Below, piece by piece: positions 37,239-45,366 of a DNA stretch of 51,616 bases; position 1 is the stretch's first letter, and every line of letters starts with the position of its first letter. This stretch comes from Nitrosomonas sp. (GTDB lineage Bacteria > Pseudomonadota > Gammaproteobacteria > Burkholderiales > Nitrosomonadaceae): contig NZ_JALHQJ010000011.1 of the NCBI RefSeq assembly GCF_022842015.1, positions 1 to 51,616 on the forward strand, read 5' to 3'. A program made the translations under genes and the position numbers. Below the pieces are notes generated by a model. That model had not been told where the DNA came from. It ran no database searches and was given only the letters and a program-made list of their open reading frames with translations.

Positions 37239-37501
37239 ATGAATAAAATTCCGCTCCAAGTCGGCCTGTACCTGCATGAATTTTTTGCGTTAATATGGCA
37301 CAGAGGAACAATGTAGACCAGTGTTGTTTGCTTCTAGGCGGTCGCCAAGGATGGAAATATTCGCGTTGCGATGTAACCGGTACCCATAACGGTCGTAGGC
37401 TATGGGAATGCCTGAGCTGTGACTATCAATCTTCCCCAATTGCGGGCACTATAATACTTGATGACACAAAGCAAGAATGCGGCAAGTGCTCTGGAACTTA
37501 A
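37239..37501 (+). pseudogene. Decayed IS1595-type transposase N-terminus
   Basis: The first frame reads MNKIPLQVGLYLHEFFAL from the ATG at 37239. The pattern then continues in another frame as YGTEEQCRPVLFAS, then in a third as WKYSRC, RRLWECLSCDYQSS and PIAGTII up to a stop at 37501. This is the N-terminal zinc-ribbon part of IS1595/ISXO2-type transposases; the catalytic part is absent. At least two frameshifts show decay. Three copies of acaatg at 37224-37241 precede it. It marks the other edge of the gtr cassette. Confidence 0.7.
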
Positions 37502-37819
37502 GCGGCAGTGGTTCTGTCGCAAATCTTCTGAGTTGCATATAAATCGATTACGATAATCAATCAAAATTTTCTCACCTAAAAAGCTAACGCCACTTAATTC
37601 AGTCAGTCATAGTCCAGATTGGTTGGACGACATGCTTATCGCACGAATGTTTCGGTTTTGCTTACCACATCTTTGTGTTACCGAAAATTTGCAACCACTA
37701 TTGCAACTCAAATACAACACCATTTGAAGTGCTCCTGATGCTTTTGGGATGTGATTGTGCTTGACGTAATTATAATTATTATGTTTGAATACCGCACATA
37801 TTTCATAAGAGGATTAGCT
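37502..37819. promoter_or_regulatory. umuDC upstream region
   Basis: About 318 bases without a gene. A 12-bp AT palindrome (taattataatta, 37767-37778) follows a TTGACG at 37761-37766 that could serve as a -35 element, but no good -10 follows. I looked for a LexA-type CTGT-N8-ACAG site and found none, so SOS control cannot be shown from this stretch. AGAGGA lies before the umuD ATG. Confidence 0.4.
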
Positions 37820-38425
37820 ATGTCAAATCGTGGCGGAAAAAGGGAAAACGCAGGCAGACCACGCGGTCAGGGTAAATATGGCGAATCGACGATTGCGATA
37901 CGTGTGCCGGAAAGTCAGGGAGCTATCATCAAAGAATTTCTGGGTGCGTATCAGCAAAAAAGAGCCGGCTCGGATCATGAAGCAGCAAACGTGGATGAGT
38001 TTTTCACTCCGGCTATCAGCGATCTGCCAACCAGGCTGCCACTTTTCTCTACCAAAGTCGCTGCAGGTTTCCCAAGCCCGGCGGATGATTACGTCGAGAA
38101 GCGCCTTGATATCAGTGAATTTTTAATTGATCATGCTGCATCAACCTTCTTCGTTACGATCAAGGGGGATTCGATGATTGATGTGGGTTTGTTACCAGGT
38201 GACAAAGTTGTGGTGGATAGATCAAAGACGCCAGGTGTCGGTGATATTGTACTTGCAGTAGTGGATCGTGAATTCACCATCAAAATCTTTGATTACGGAG
38301 CGAACAAAATGCCAAGGCTTATGCCAGCCAATTCGTCAGGTGCTTACAGACCCATTTACATCCGTCCAGATATGCAGTTTGAGATTTTTGGTGTCGTAAC
38401 AGGATCATTTCGCCGTTTCAAGTGA
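37820..38425 (+). CDS. umuD: UmuD-like autoproteolytic pol V subunit with extra N-terminal domain
   Basis: A 201-residue S24 family protein. The cleavage site is Ala82-Gly83 in VAAGFPSPADDYV, the nucleophile is Ser118 (GDSMID) and the general base is Lys155 (EFTIKIF). The spacings (36 and 37 residues) equal those of E. coli UmuD, so the enzyme core is intact. About 58 residues are added at the N-terminus compared with E. coli; they begin SNRGGKRENAGRPRGQGKYG, a basic, glycine-rich motif found in some phage and plasmid DNA-binding proteins. After RecA-driven cleavage UmuD' activates UmuC in translesion synthesis. The start at 37820 has AGAGGA upstream. umuC follows by 40 bases. Confidence 0.88.
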   Translation: MSNRGGKRENAGRPRGQGKYGESTIAIRVPESQGAIIKEFLGAYQQKRAGSDHEAANVDEFFTPAISDLPTRLPLFSTKVAAGFPSPADDYVEKRLDISEFLIDHAASTFFVTIKGDSMIDVGLLPGDKVVVDRSKTPGVGDIVLAVVDREFTIKIFDYGANKMPRLMPANSSGAYRPIYIRPDMQFEIFGVVTGSFRRFK

Positions 38426-38465
38426 TTAAATTACTGCAGTTAGAAATCTAAAGCCATCGTATTCC

Positions 38466-39746
38466 ATGTCTGACCGTTCTATCGCGCTGATTGATGTGAA
38501 TAATTTCTATGTCAGTTGCGAGCGGGTGTTCAATCCCAAACTGGAAGACAAGCCTGTTGTGGTGCTCTCCAACAATGACGGCTGTGCAGTCGCCAGAAGT
38601 AACGAAGCCAAAGCACTGGGTGTTAAAATGGGGCAACCTTGGTTCCAACTGAAAGATTTGGCAAAAAAACATGGAATCATTGCTTACTCATCCAACTATG
38701 CTTTGTATGCAGACATGAGTAACCGTGCCATGAGTATATTAGCAACGTTCAGCCCGGATCATGAGGTGTATTCCATCGATGAATGCTTTCTTGATCTCAC
38801 CGGATTTAAGGCACAACACTTCATTTGCTACGGTCAGCATATTCGTCAACAAATTAAGCAATGGACGGGATTGCCGGTTTGTGTCGGCATTGGATCCACC
38901 AAGACATTGGCAAAATTGGCTAACCATATCGCCAAAAAGCACTCTGAATTTAATGGCGTGTTTAATCTGAACGCCATATCACCCTGGCAACAAGACGACT
39001 GGTTCAGCAAAATTGCGGTCGGTGAAGTCTGGGGAATCGGTCGACGGCTTGCACCCAAACTGCATGAAATAGGAATTTACACCGTCCTTGATCTCAAGCA
39101 AGCTTCACCTTCACGAATGCGTTCCAATTTCTCGATTGTCATGGAAAAGATTATCCGTGAAATCAATGGTACGTTCTGTATCGAGCTAGAAGAAATCAAT
39201 CCGTCCAGAAAACAGATCATCAGTTCACGCTCCTTCGGAATTCCTGTCTCCTGTTTGGCCAGTTTGAAAGAATCGGTTTCTCTTTATATCAGCCGTGCAG
39301 CAGAAAAATTACGGCGGCAACAATCATATGCCGGGTCAGTCTACATCACTATCCGCACCAGTCCGTTCAATGAGAAAGAGGCATATTATGCGAATAGCCT
39401 GACGATACCGCTTTCGACGCAAACTGACGATACCGTGCTGCTAACCAAAGTTGCTCTGTGGGGGCTGCGAAAAATTTATCGCCGTGGCTATAAATATCAG
39501 AAAGTGGGTGTGATGTTATCTGATCTGGCATCTGCGCATAACCGCCAATTCGACCTCTTTAACCTGGTATCAGTAGATACGAAATCGGACAACTTGATGC
39601 ATGTCATAGATCAAATCAATGCCCGCATGGGAAGAAGCGCAGTCAAATTAGGATCCGAGGGATTCAGGCAACCGTGGAAGATGAAACAAGGAAATCGGAG
39701 CCCAAGCTACACCACAAACTGGAATGACTTGATTAGTGCTCAATAG
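38466..39746 (+). CDS. umuC: UmuC-like Y-family DNA polymerase (pol V)
   Basis: A 426-residue Y-family polymerase, near the 422 of E. coli UmuC. Metal-binding motif [15 protein letters not shown] at the start, [18 protein letters not shown], the catalytic [10 protein letters not shown] near residue 105, and helix-hairpin-helix regions ([33 protein letters not shown]) are all present. The C-terminal domain common to UmuC is retained. Error-prone lesion bypass as a complex with UmuD'. Co-transcribed with umuD. Confidence 0.94.
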   Translation: MSDRSIALIDVNNFYVSCERVFNPKLEDKPVVVLSNNDGCAVARSNEAKALGVKMGQPWFQLKDLAKKHGIIAYSSNYALYADMSNRAMSILATFSPDHEVYSIDECFLDLTGFKAQHFICYGQHIRQQIKQWTGLPVCVGIGSTKTLAKLANHIAKKHSEFNGVFNLNAISPWQQDDWFSKIAVGEVWGIGRRLAPKLHEIGIYTVLDLKQASPSRMRSNFSIVMEKIIREINGTFCIELEEINPSRKQIISSRSFGIPVSCLASLKESVSLYISRAAEKLRRQQSYAGSVYITIRTSPFNEKEAYYANSLTIPLSTQTDDTVLLTKVALWGLRKIYRRGYKYQKVGVMLSDLASAHNRQFDLFNLVSVDTKSDNLMHVIDQINARMGRSAVKLGSEGFRQPWKMKQGNRSPSYTTNWNDLISAQ

Positions 39747-39874
39747 CATGTCAATTCAATTAAAACAGTTAAATCTGGCATCCAGTACTAGGGATACCGC
39801 AAAGATTCCTTAAAGTGTAGAATATTTCGGTACTCGACTAAGTAACGACTCAATAAAATTAGAAGGCAATAATC

Positions 39875-40405
39875 ATGACAGAACCAAGGCAGGTACCCAA
39901 CGTAACTTTTAAAACCCGCGTACGTGATGAATCGGTAGGTGGTGATAATCCATTTCGCTGGCAAGATGTTACAACGGATGATATTTTCAAGAATAAACGA
40001 ATTGTATTATTTGCGTTGCCCGGCGCGTTCACGCCGACGTGTACAACCGCTCATCTGCCGGGTTATGAGAAACACTATGATGATTTCAAAGCATTGGGTA
40101 TTGATGAGGTGGTTTGCTTGTCCGTGAATGACGCATTTGTTATGTATCAATGGCGCAAACATCTTCGAACCGAGAAAATATTTATGCTTCCCGATGGTAA
40201 TGCGGAGTTCACTCGAAAGATGGGGATGCTTGTAGACAAATCGAACTTAGGTTTTGGTATGCGTTCATGGCGGTATTCTATGATTGTTCAAAACAAGGAG
40301 ATAGAAAAAATGTTCGTTGAATCCGGTTACACAGACAATTGTCCCACTGATCCTTTTGAAATTTCTGGCGCCGATTCTATGTTGGAATACCTGAAGTCTA
40401 AATGA
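39875..40405 (+). CDS. Peroxiredoxin (Prx5 type)
   Basis: A 176-residue thiol peroxidase with the Prx5-type signature PGAFTPTCTTAHLPGYEKHY; the peroxidatic Cys is Cys56. A second Cys in VVCLSVND (near residue 86) and one in DNCPTDPF near the C-terminus could be resolving cysteines. It lacks the glutaredoxin domain that follows in some relatives. It reduces H2O2 or organic peroxides. GAAGG lies upstream of the ATG. The peroxide-producing oxidase operon lies about 3 kb downstream; a functional link is only a thought. Confidence 0.9.
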   Translation: MTEPRQVPNVTFKTRVRDESVGGDNPFRWQDVTTDDIFKNKRIVLFALPGAFTPTCTTAHLPGYEKHYDDFKALGIDEVVCLSVNDAFVMYQWRKHLRTEKIFMLPDGNAEFTRKMGMLVDKSNLGFGMRSWRYSMIVQNKEIEKMFVESGYTDNCPTDPFEISGADSMLEYLKSK

Positions 40406-40434
40406 CTGAACGATTATGATTTGGAACATTTGAC

Positions 40435-40982
40435 TTGAAGATCCAAATTCTCTCTTATGAGATAGATGAACCCAACAAAACGTTTGACGATAGGAAAAGC
40501 TACGATACGTTAAGTCTCCGGAATTTAAATCCACCTTTCTCGATACGCCTGTGCTGCATCCAAACGTAGCCTCCACTACATTTGCTGCTGCAGTAGCCGA
40601 ACTGGAGTATACATACTTCCAGGTTGCTAAAAGTGATATCGATCTTGGATTCATTGTGGAAGGACTATGTGATGGCCGAGATAAACTGAATTTTGCTGAC
40701 ATTCGGGGTAGACAAATTTTTCCTACAATTTATGACAAGACCATTTTTCTTGGTACGCGTCTCGCCTTTAATGACATACAAGATTCATCCATTCTTGCGG
40801 GCTTTGTCACTGATGTTGTGGATGGACCAGCAACCTTGCGTGTTGAAGCTGAACGCAGACTCGGCGAGCGCATGAAAATCGAGCTTATTGGCCAAGCATG
40901 CTTTGAATATACTCCTAAAAATCCCGTGTCTTTTTTCGTGCAGAACAGTTTTGTTACCTTAAGGATTTCTAAATTCTTTTAA
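40435..40982 (+). pseudogene. Unknown gene, apparently frameshifted
   Basis: An N-terminal piece in one frame (TTG at 40435: LKIQILSYEIDEPNKTFDDR, KSYDTL) seems to continue in another frame as KSPEFKSTFLDTPVLHPNVA through to 40982, ending in ISKFF. A missing base near 40510 would join them into one protein of about 180 residues. The second piece (AELEYTYFQVAKSDIDLGF; ILAGFVTDVVDGP; RRLGERMKIELIGQ) has normal globular protein character. I do not recognise a family. It could instead be a shorter gene starting with GTG at 40551. Confidence 0.45.
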
Positions 40983-41118
40983 CCCAAACAGGCCTAGCAA
41001 AGCCCTACAAGTTTATCCCCAAACCCAATATCCAAAGCCTTGCCTTGACAACAAAGTCCATGTAGTCTGCTGAAGTTATTAATCGCATTAAAACAGACAG
41101 CTGCAACTAAAGGAAATT

Positions 41119-43467
41119 ATGAATATTTTGCATCAATGGCGTTTTTTCCGCTCCGGCGGCTTCGATCAAGTTCACTTAAACTCAAGCGCTGACTTAGTAT
41201 CACTCGGCGAGCTCGACCCTAAGCTTTGGGCAGCACTGAGTTGCCCTACCGACAATCTGGAATTTGATGCTAAAACACTCGAATTCATTGATACCGACAA
41301 TGATGGTCATATACGCGTCCCAGAGATCGTTGCAGCCGTGAATTGGACCACCTCACTGCTAAAGAATCCGGAAGATATGATCCGTGGATCAAATTCCCTG
41401 CCTTTGACCGCTATCAATGATGACACGGCAGAAGGTGCACTGTTACTGGCATCGGCAAAGGAAATATTGCTCAATATCGGCAAAGGCGAAGAACCCGCAA
41501 TCACCGTTGAAGATACGGCAAATTTGAACATGATTTTTGCCAGCACAAAATACAACGGGGATGGCATTATTCCTTCAAATACCGCGTTAGAATCCAGCAC
41601 TCAAACTGTCATTGAGGAAATTATTTGTTGTGTCGGATCGGATGAAGATCGATCGGGTTTGCCAGGTATCTCTGAAGAAAAAGTCAAACAATTCTATATT
41701 GAAGCAAACGCTTTCTCTGAATGGTGGCGAGAAGCGGAGAAAGACTCAATCAACATTCTACTACTGGGCGACGAAACGAACGCTGCCGAAGCAGCGTTCG
41801 ATCGGGTTAAGGTTAAAATTGATGATTATTTTACACGCTGCAGATTGGCAGAATTTGATCAGCGTGCCAGTGATCCGTTGAATCCTGCGCTAACGGAATA
41901 TGAAGCGCTGACCAGCAAAAATTTGTCGGCAGATTCTGAAGAAGTTGCTGCTTTTCCTTTGGCAAAAATTGAAGCGAAAAAACCGCTTCCGCTTGAAAAT
42001 GGGATTAATCCTGCCTGGACTGGAGCTCTGACTGAGTTTAAAAAGAAGGTTGTCGTTCCACTGTTAGGAAATAAAGACAACCTAAGCAATGGAGATTGGC
42101 AGGAATTATGCAACAAATTCTCTGCTTATCAAGCTTGGTTGAGAGCCAAGCGTGGGGCTGCCGTGGAATCTCTAGGGATCAAGCGTGTTCGCGCCATTCT
42201 GACGGGCGGGTATCATGAAAAAATCATGCAACTGATTCAAAACGACAAGTCACACTCCGGCACCGCAGATGCCATCAATGCGGTGGAAAAGTTAATTCGC
42301 TTTCATTGTCATCTTTTTCAGCTATTGGATAATTTTGTATCTTTTCATGATTTCTACACGGCCCAGAACAAGGCAATTTTTCAAGCCGGATCACTTTATT
42401 TGGATGGCCGTAGTTGTGATTTTTGTTTGCATGTCACAGATATCAACAAACACAGCAGCATGGCAAATTTAAGCGGCACCTATCTTGCTTATTGCGAGTG
42501 CCGGCGAGAAGGCGATGATAGTAAAAAAATAAATATTGCTGCGGCTTTCACGAATGGCGATGCAGACAATTTAATGGTGGGCCGGAATGGCATTTTTTAT
42601 GACCGAAAAGGTCAAGACTGGGATGCGACGATCGTGAAAATTATCGAACACCCCATCAGTGTCCGCCAAGCGTTCTGGTATCCATACAAGCGAATCGGCA
42701 AAATGATCGGTGAACAAGTCGAAAAACTAGTCAGCGCCCGCGAAAAAGCGGTGCAAGATCAAGCCGCTTCCGGCATAACAAATACCGCACATGCAGCGGA
42801 TGCAGGCAAAGCACCTCCCGCGCCATTTGATGTGGGAAAGTTTGCTGGTATTTTTGCGGCTATTGGGCTGGCCATTGGAGCCATCGGAACTGCGATTGCA
42901 TCCGTCGTTACAGGATTCATCAGCTTGTCCTGGTGGCAAATGCCACTCACAATCATTGTACTAATTCTCTTCATCTCAGGCCCATCGGTTATCCTTGCAT
43001 TTCTCAAGCTGCGCAAACGTAATCTGGCACCACTACTGGATGGCAATGGTTGGGCAGTAAATACACGCGCCATTATTAATATCCCATTCGGCGCTTCATT
43101 AACGAAAACAGCCGCGTTACCGCCCGGCGCTCAGCGGTCACTGATCGATCCTTATGCTGAAAAGGAACGCCCATGGAAACTATATTTGTTCCTCTTATTA
43201 CTGCTGGGTAGCATCCTATATTTTTGGAATAGTGATTACTTCAACAAAAGCATTGGGGAAGAAACACAAAAACAACTCTCGGGTGAGAAAAATGAAATAT
43301 CCTCTGGAGACGAAGCCAAATTCGATAACGCCAATTTGGAAAATAAAATTCCGAATACATCTCAATCCGTAAGCAATTTAAATCCTGACGCCAAAGCTGC
43401 TACAGATAAACAATCCGAGGCATCGTCGGCAACAATTGTTCCAGCGCCCAAGCCAACCAGTCATTGA
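41119..43467 (+). CDS. Large membrane protein with EF-hand-like motif, unknown function
   Basis: A 782-residue protein. Near residue 57 is an EF-hand-like calcium loop, DTDNDGHIRVPEI; a second acidic site, KYNGDGIIPSNTA, appears near residue 145. A large soluble region follows, with a Cys/His cluster near 440 (SCDFCLHV). From about 575 there are two to three helices (FAGIFAAIGLAIGAIGTAIA; LTIIVLILFISGPSVILAFL) and another near 690 (KLYLFLLLLLGSILYFW), then a low-complexity hydrophilic tail. I have seen similar proteins annotated only as EF-hand or hypothetical. AAGGAAA precedes the ATG. It ends 198 bases before the oxidase operon and is probably separate from it. Confidence 0.75.
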   Translation: MNILHQWRFFRSGGFDQVHLNSSADLVSLGELDPKLWAALSCPTDNLEFDAKTLEFIDTDNDGHIRVPEIVAAVNWTTSLLKNPEDMIRGSNSLPLTAINDDTAEGALLLASAKEILLNIGKGEEPAITVEDTANLNMIFASTKYNGDGIIPSNTALESSTQTVIEEIICCVGSDEDRSGLPGISEEKVKQFYIEANAFSEWWREAEKDSINILLLGDETNAAEAAFDRVKVKIDDYFTRCRLAEFDQRASDPLNPALTEYEALTSKNLSADSEEVAAFPLAKIEAKKPLPLENGINPAWTGALTEFKKKVVVPLLGNKDNLSNGDWQELCNKFSAYQAWLRAKRGAAVESLGIKRVRAILTGGYHEKIMQLIQNDKSHSGTADAINAVEKLIRFHCHLFQLLDNFVSFHDFYTAQNKAIFQAGSLYLDGRSCDFCLHVTDINKHSSMANLSGTYLAYCECRREGDDSKKINIAAAFTNGDADNLMVGRNGIFYDRKGQDWDATIVKIIEHPISVRQAFWYPYKRIGKMIGEQVEKLVSAREKAVQDQAASGITNTAHAADAGKAPPAPFDVGKFAGIFAAIGLAIGAIGTAIASVVTGFISLSWWQMPLTIIVLILFISGPSVILAFLKLRKRNLAPLLDGNGWAVNTRAIINIPFGASLTKTAALPPGAQRSLIDPYAEKERPWKLYLFLLLLLGSILYFWNSDYFNKSIGEETQKQLSGEKNEISSGDEAKFDNANLENKIPNTSQSVSNLNPDAKAATDKQSEASSATIVPAPKPTSH

Positions 43468-43584
43468 GAAATTAATTTACGCTGCTTCTAAACCATCTGC
43501 CAAAATTGGAGCAATTCAACATAGAAGACTGAACAAATATTATATTTTATTAATTCTAATCAATAGCCTTTAAGAATTTCTTCA

Positions 43585-43616
43585 TGTAACATGAGATACG
43601 AAATCGTCATGTTACA
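43585..43616. promoter_or_regulatory. 10-bp inverted repeat before the oxidase operon, candidate operator
   Basis: tgtaacatga at 43585-43594 and tcatgttaca at 43607-43616 are exact inverted copies, 12 bases apart, so the centres are about two helical turns apart. The right half ends 49 bases before the ATG of the multicopper oxidase gene. The layout fits a dimeric repressor or activator site or a leader hairpin. No regulator gene is adjacent. Confidence 0.55.
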
Positions 43617-43665
43617 AGCGCGTACGAAGGCACTTTTATCAATGCTTTTCATAGAAGGAGCTGTT

Positions 43666-45348
43666 ATGAATAAGTCGCAAAAAAAAGAAATATGCAATTT
43701 ATTGATCCTATGCACTCTAATATTCGGCAGCTCAAGCGCCTTAGCAGGGAAAATTCATTCTCCTTGCAGCTACCATCCGATCGACATTGATAAATACGGA
43801 AAGCAGCCTTTCCAGAACCCGCCCGAGCTGCATCCACAAAACGGCAGGCTAGAAACTGAACTGACAGTACAGTATACCGATCCCAAAACCACCAGCATTG
43901 CGGGTTGTGGCGTAAAACTGCGCACTTATAATGGTAAGCTGGTGGGTCCAACCTTGCGTGTCAGGCAGGGAGATGTCATCAATTTACTGTTGAAAAACCG
44001 ATTACCGAAAGAATCGCCCAACGAAATTCAAGCGCAATTCGATCAGGAGAACCAAAACGCCTATCTGGATACCATTCCGGCTTCTTTCAATACCACTAAT
44101 GTACACTTCCACGGCTTACACGTATCACCTACCGGCAACAGCGACAATGTGCTGCTAGCCATTGCGCCGCAAACCGATTTTCCTTACGAAGTCACATTAC
44201 CGCAAGACCATCCGATCGGTTCTTATTGGTATCATGCTCATGCGCACGGCTCGACGTCAATTCAGGTCGGCAGCGGTATGGCAGGTGCCATTGTCATTGA
44301 AGACAATCCAATCACCACGCCAAAAGCGCTATTGGCCGCCAATGCCAACGAAAAAATCTTCGTGCTGCAAACCACCCTATATAATCAAAAGGGAGAACTG
44401 AACAACATCACCAGTCTGTTCCCCGGCCCATCCCAACCCAAAGATTGTAATACTGCCGCCAACAAGGATACTTGGCCATGTTCGCAACGACGTATCACCA
44501 TCAATGGTCAGATTGTTCCAATCATCACCATGAAACGTGGCGAAGTACAACGCTGGCGTTTGATTGATACTGCTTTTCGCGAATCCATTGCATTTGCGGT
44601 CGAAAAACACGATTTACATGAAATTGCGCTGGATGGCAACTATCTCGGGCGTATCGACACTTGGAAAGCCGGAACACCAATCGACTTGCAGCCCGGCTAC
44701 CGCAGCGATGTCTTAGTCAAGGCCAGCATGACTCCGGGAGAATACCGCATCATCGATCAATCGGTCTCCAGTCTTAAATCACTGCGGCAAGTCGACGAAC
44801 CGGAAAATTTGCTGGCCATCCTAAGAATCACCAACGAGGTCGACGATATGGCTTTGCCAACCAGCGAGGAAATGGCCGCATTGGCACCTTTTGGCAATCT
44901 CGACTTAAGTAAAAAAGCTGTGGGTGTACAAGAAGTCGCTTTTAAGCTCGGTCAGGATATGCCTGGCAAAAAGAACTATTTTCAAGTCAATTACCGCGCG
45001 TTTAATCCCGACCATGTCCGTCAATTGGAATTAGGCACCGTCGATATGTGGTCTCTCACCACAGTCGGGGACCCTGCTGCAGTTCCGAACGGCATTCCGC
45101 CAACCCCGCATGTGTTTCACATCCATGTCAACCCGTTCCAATGGCAGCGCACAGGCCCGGACGGCAAACCGCAAATGGTCTGGAAAGATACGCTACTGGT
45201 ACAAGGCCCGACAGTGACCAATATATATACGCAGTACCACACCTACATTGGTAAGTTTGTCATACATTGCCACATTCTCGATCACGAGGATCTGGGCATG
45301 ATGGAAGTCCAAGAAGTAATCAATATACCGGTTGCACATAGCCATTAA
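43666..45348 (+). CDS. Exported multicopper oxidase (laccase-like)
   Basis: A 560-residue blue copper oxidase. The signal peptide runs to about residue 28 (NLLILCTLIFGSSSALAG). All four copper-binding segments are present: HFHGLH (His147, His149), WYHAHAHG (His190, His192), HIHVNPFQW (His485, His487) and HCHILDHEDLGM (His534, Cys535, His536, His540, Met545). Met545 as axial ligand points to a lower-potential type 1 site. Such enzymes couple one-electron oxidation of phenols, amines or metals to reduction of O2 to water. I chose the ATG at 43666 with AGAAGGAG upstream. An in-frame ATG at 43591 lies in an inverted repeat and would hide the signal peptide. First gene of the oxidase operon; the next gene starts 18 bases on. 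Confidence 0.92.
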   Translation: MNKSQKKEICNLLILCTLIFGSSSALAGKIHSPCSYHPIDIDKYGKQPFQNPPELHPQNGRLETELTVQYTDPKTTSIAGCGVKLRTYNGKLVGPTLRVRQGDVINLLLKNRLPKESPNEIQAQFDQENQNAYLDTIPASFNTTNVHFHGLHVSPTGNSDNVLLAIAPQTDFPYEVTLPQDHPIGSYWYHAHAHGSTSIQVGSGMAGAIVIEDNPITTPKALLAANANEKIFVLQTTLYNQKGELNNITSLFPGPSQPKDCNTAANKDTWPCSQRRITINGQIVPIITMKRGEVQRWRLIDTAFRESIAFAVEKHDLHEIALDGNYLGRIDTWKAGTPIDLQPGYRSDVLVKASMTPGEYRIIDQSVSSLKSLRQVDEPENLLAILRITNEVDDMALPTSEEMAALAPFGNLDLSKKAVGVQEVAFKLGQDMPGKKNYFQVNYRAFNPDHVRQLELGTVDMWSLTTVGDPAAVPNGIPPTPHVFHIHVNPFQWQRTGPDGKPQMVWKDTLLVQGPTVTNIYTQYHTYIGKFVIHCHILDHEDLGMMEVQEVINIPVAHSH

Positions 45349-45366
45349 GCGTCAGGAGAACTCGCG

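Noticed and set aside
37502..37819. LexA operator before umuDC
   Set aside because: I searched for CTGT-N8-ACAG and close variants by eye and saw none.
40265..40702. Minus-strand frame of 145 codons opposite the peroxiredoxin end
   Set aside because: Overlaps the clear peroxiredoxin gene and shows no domain.
43591..43665. Upstream in-frame start for the multicopper oxidase
   Set aside because: It begins inside an inverted repeat, has no Shine-Dalgarno site and would place the signal peptide 25 residues inside.
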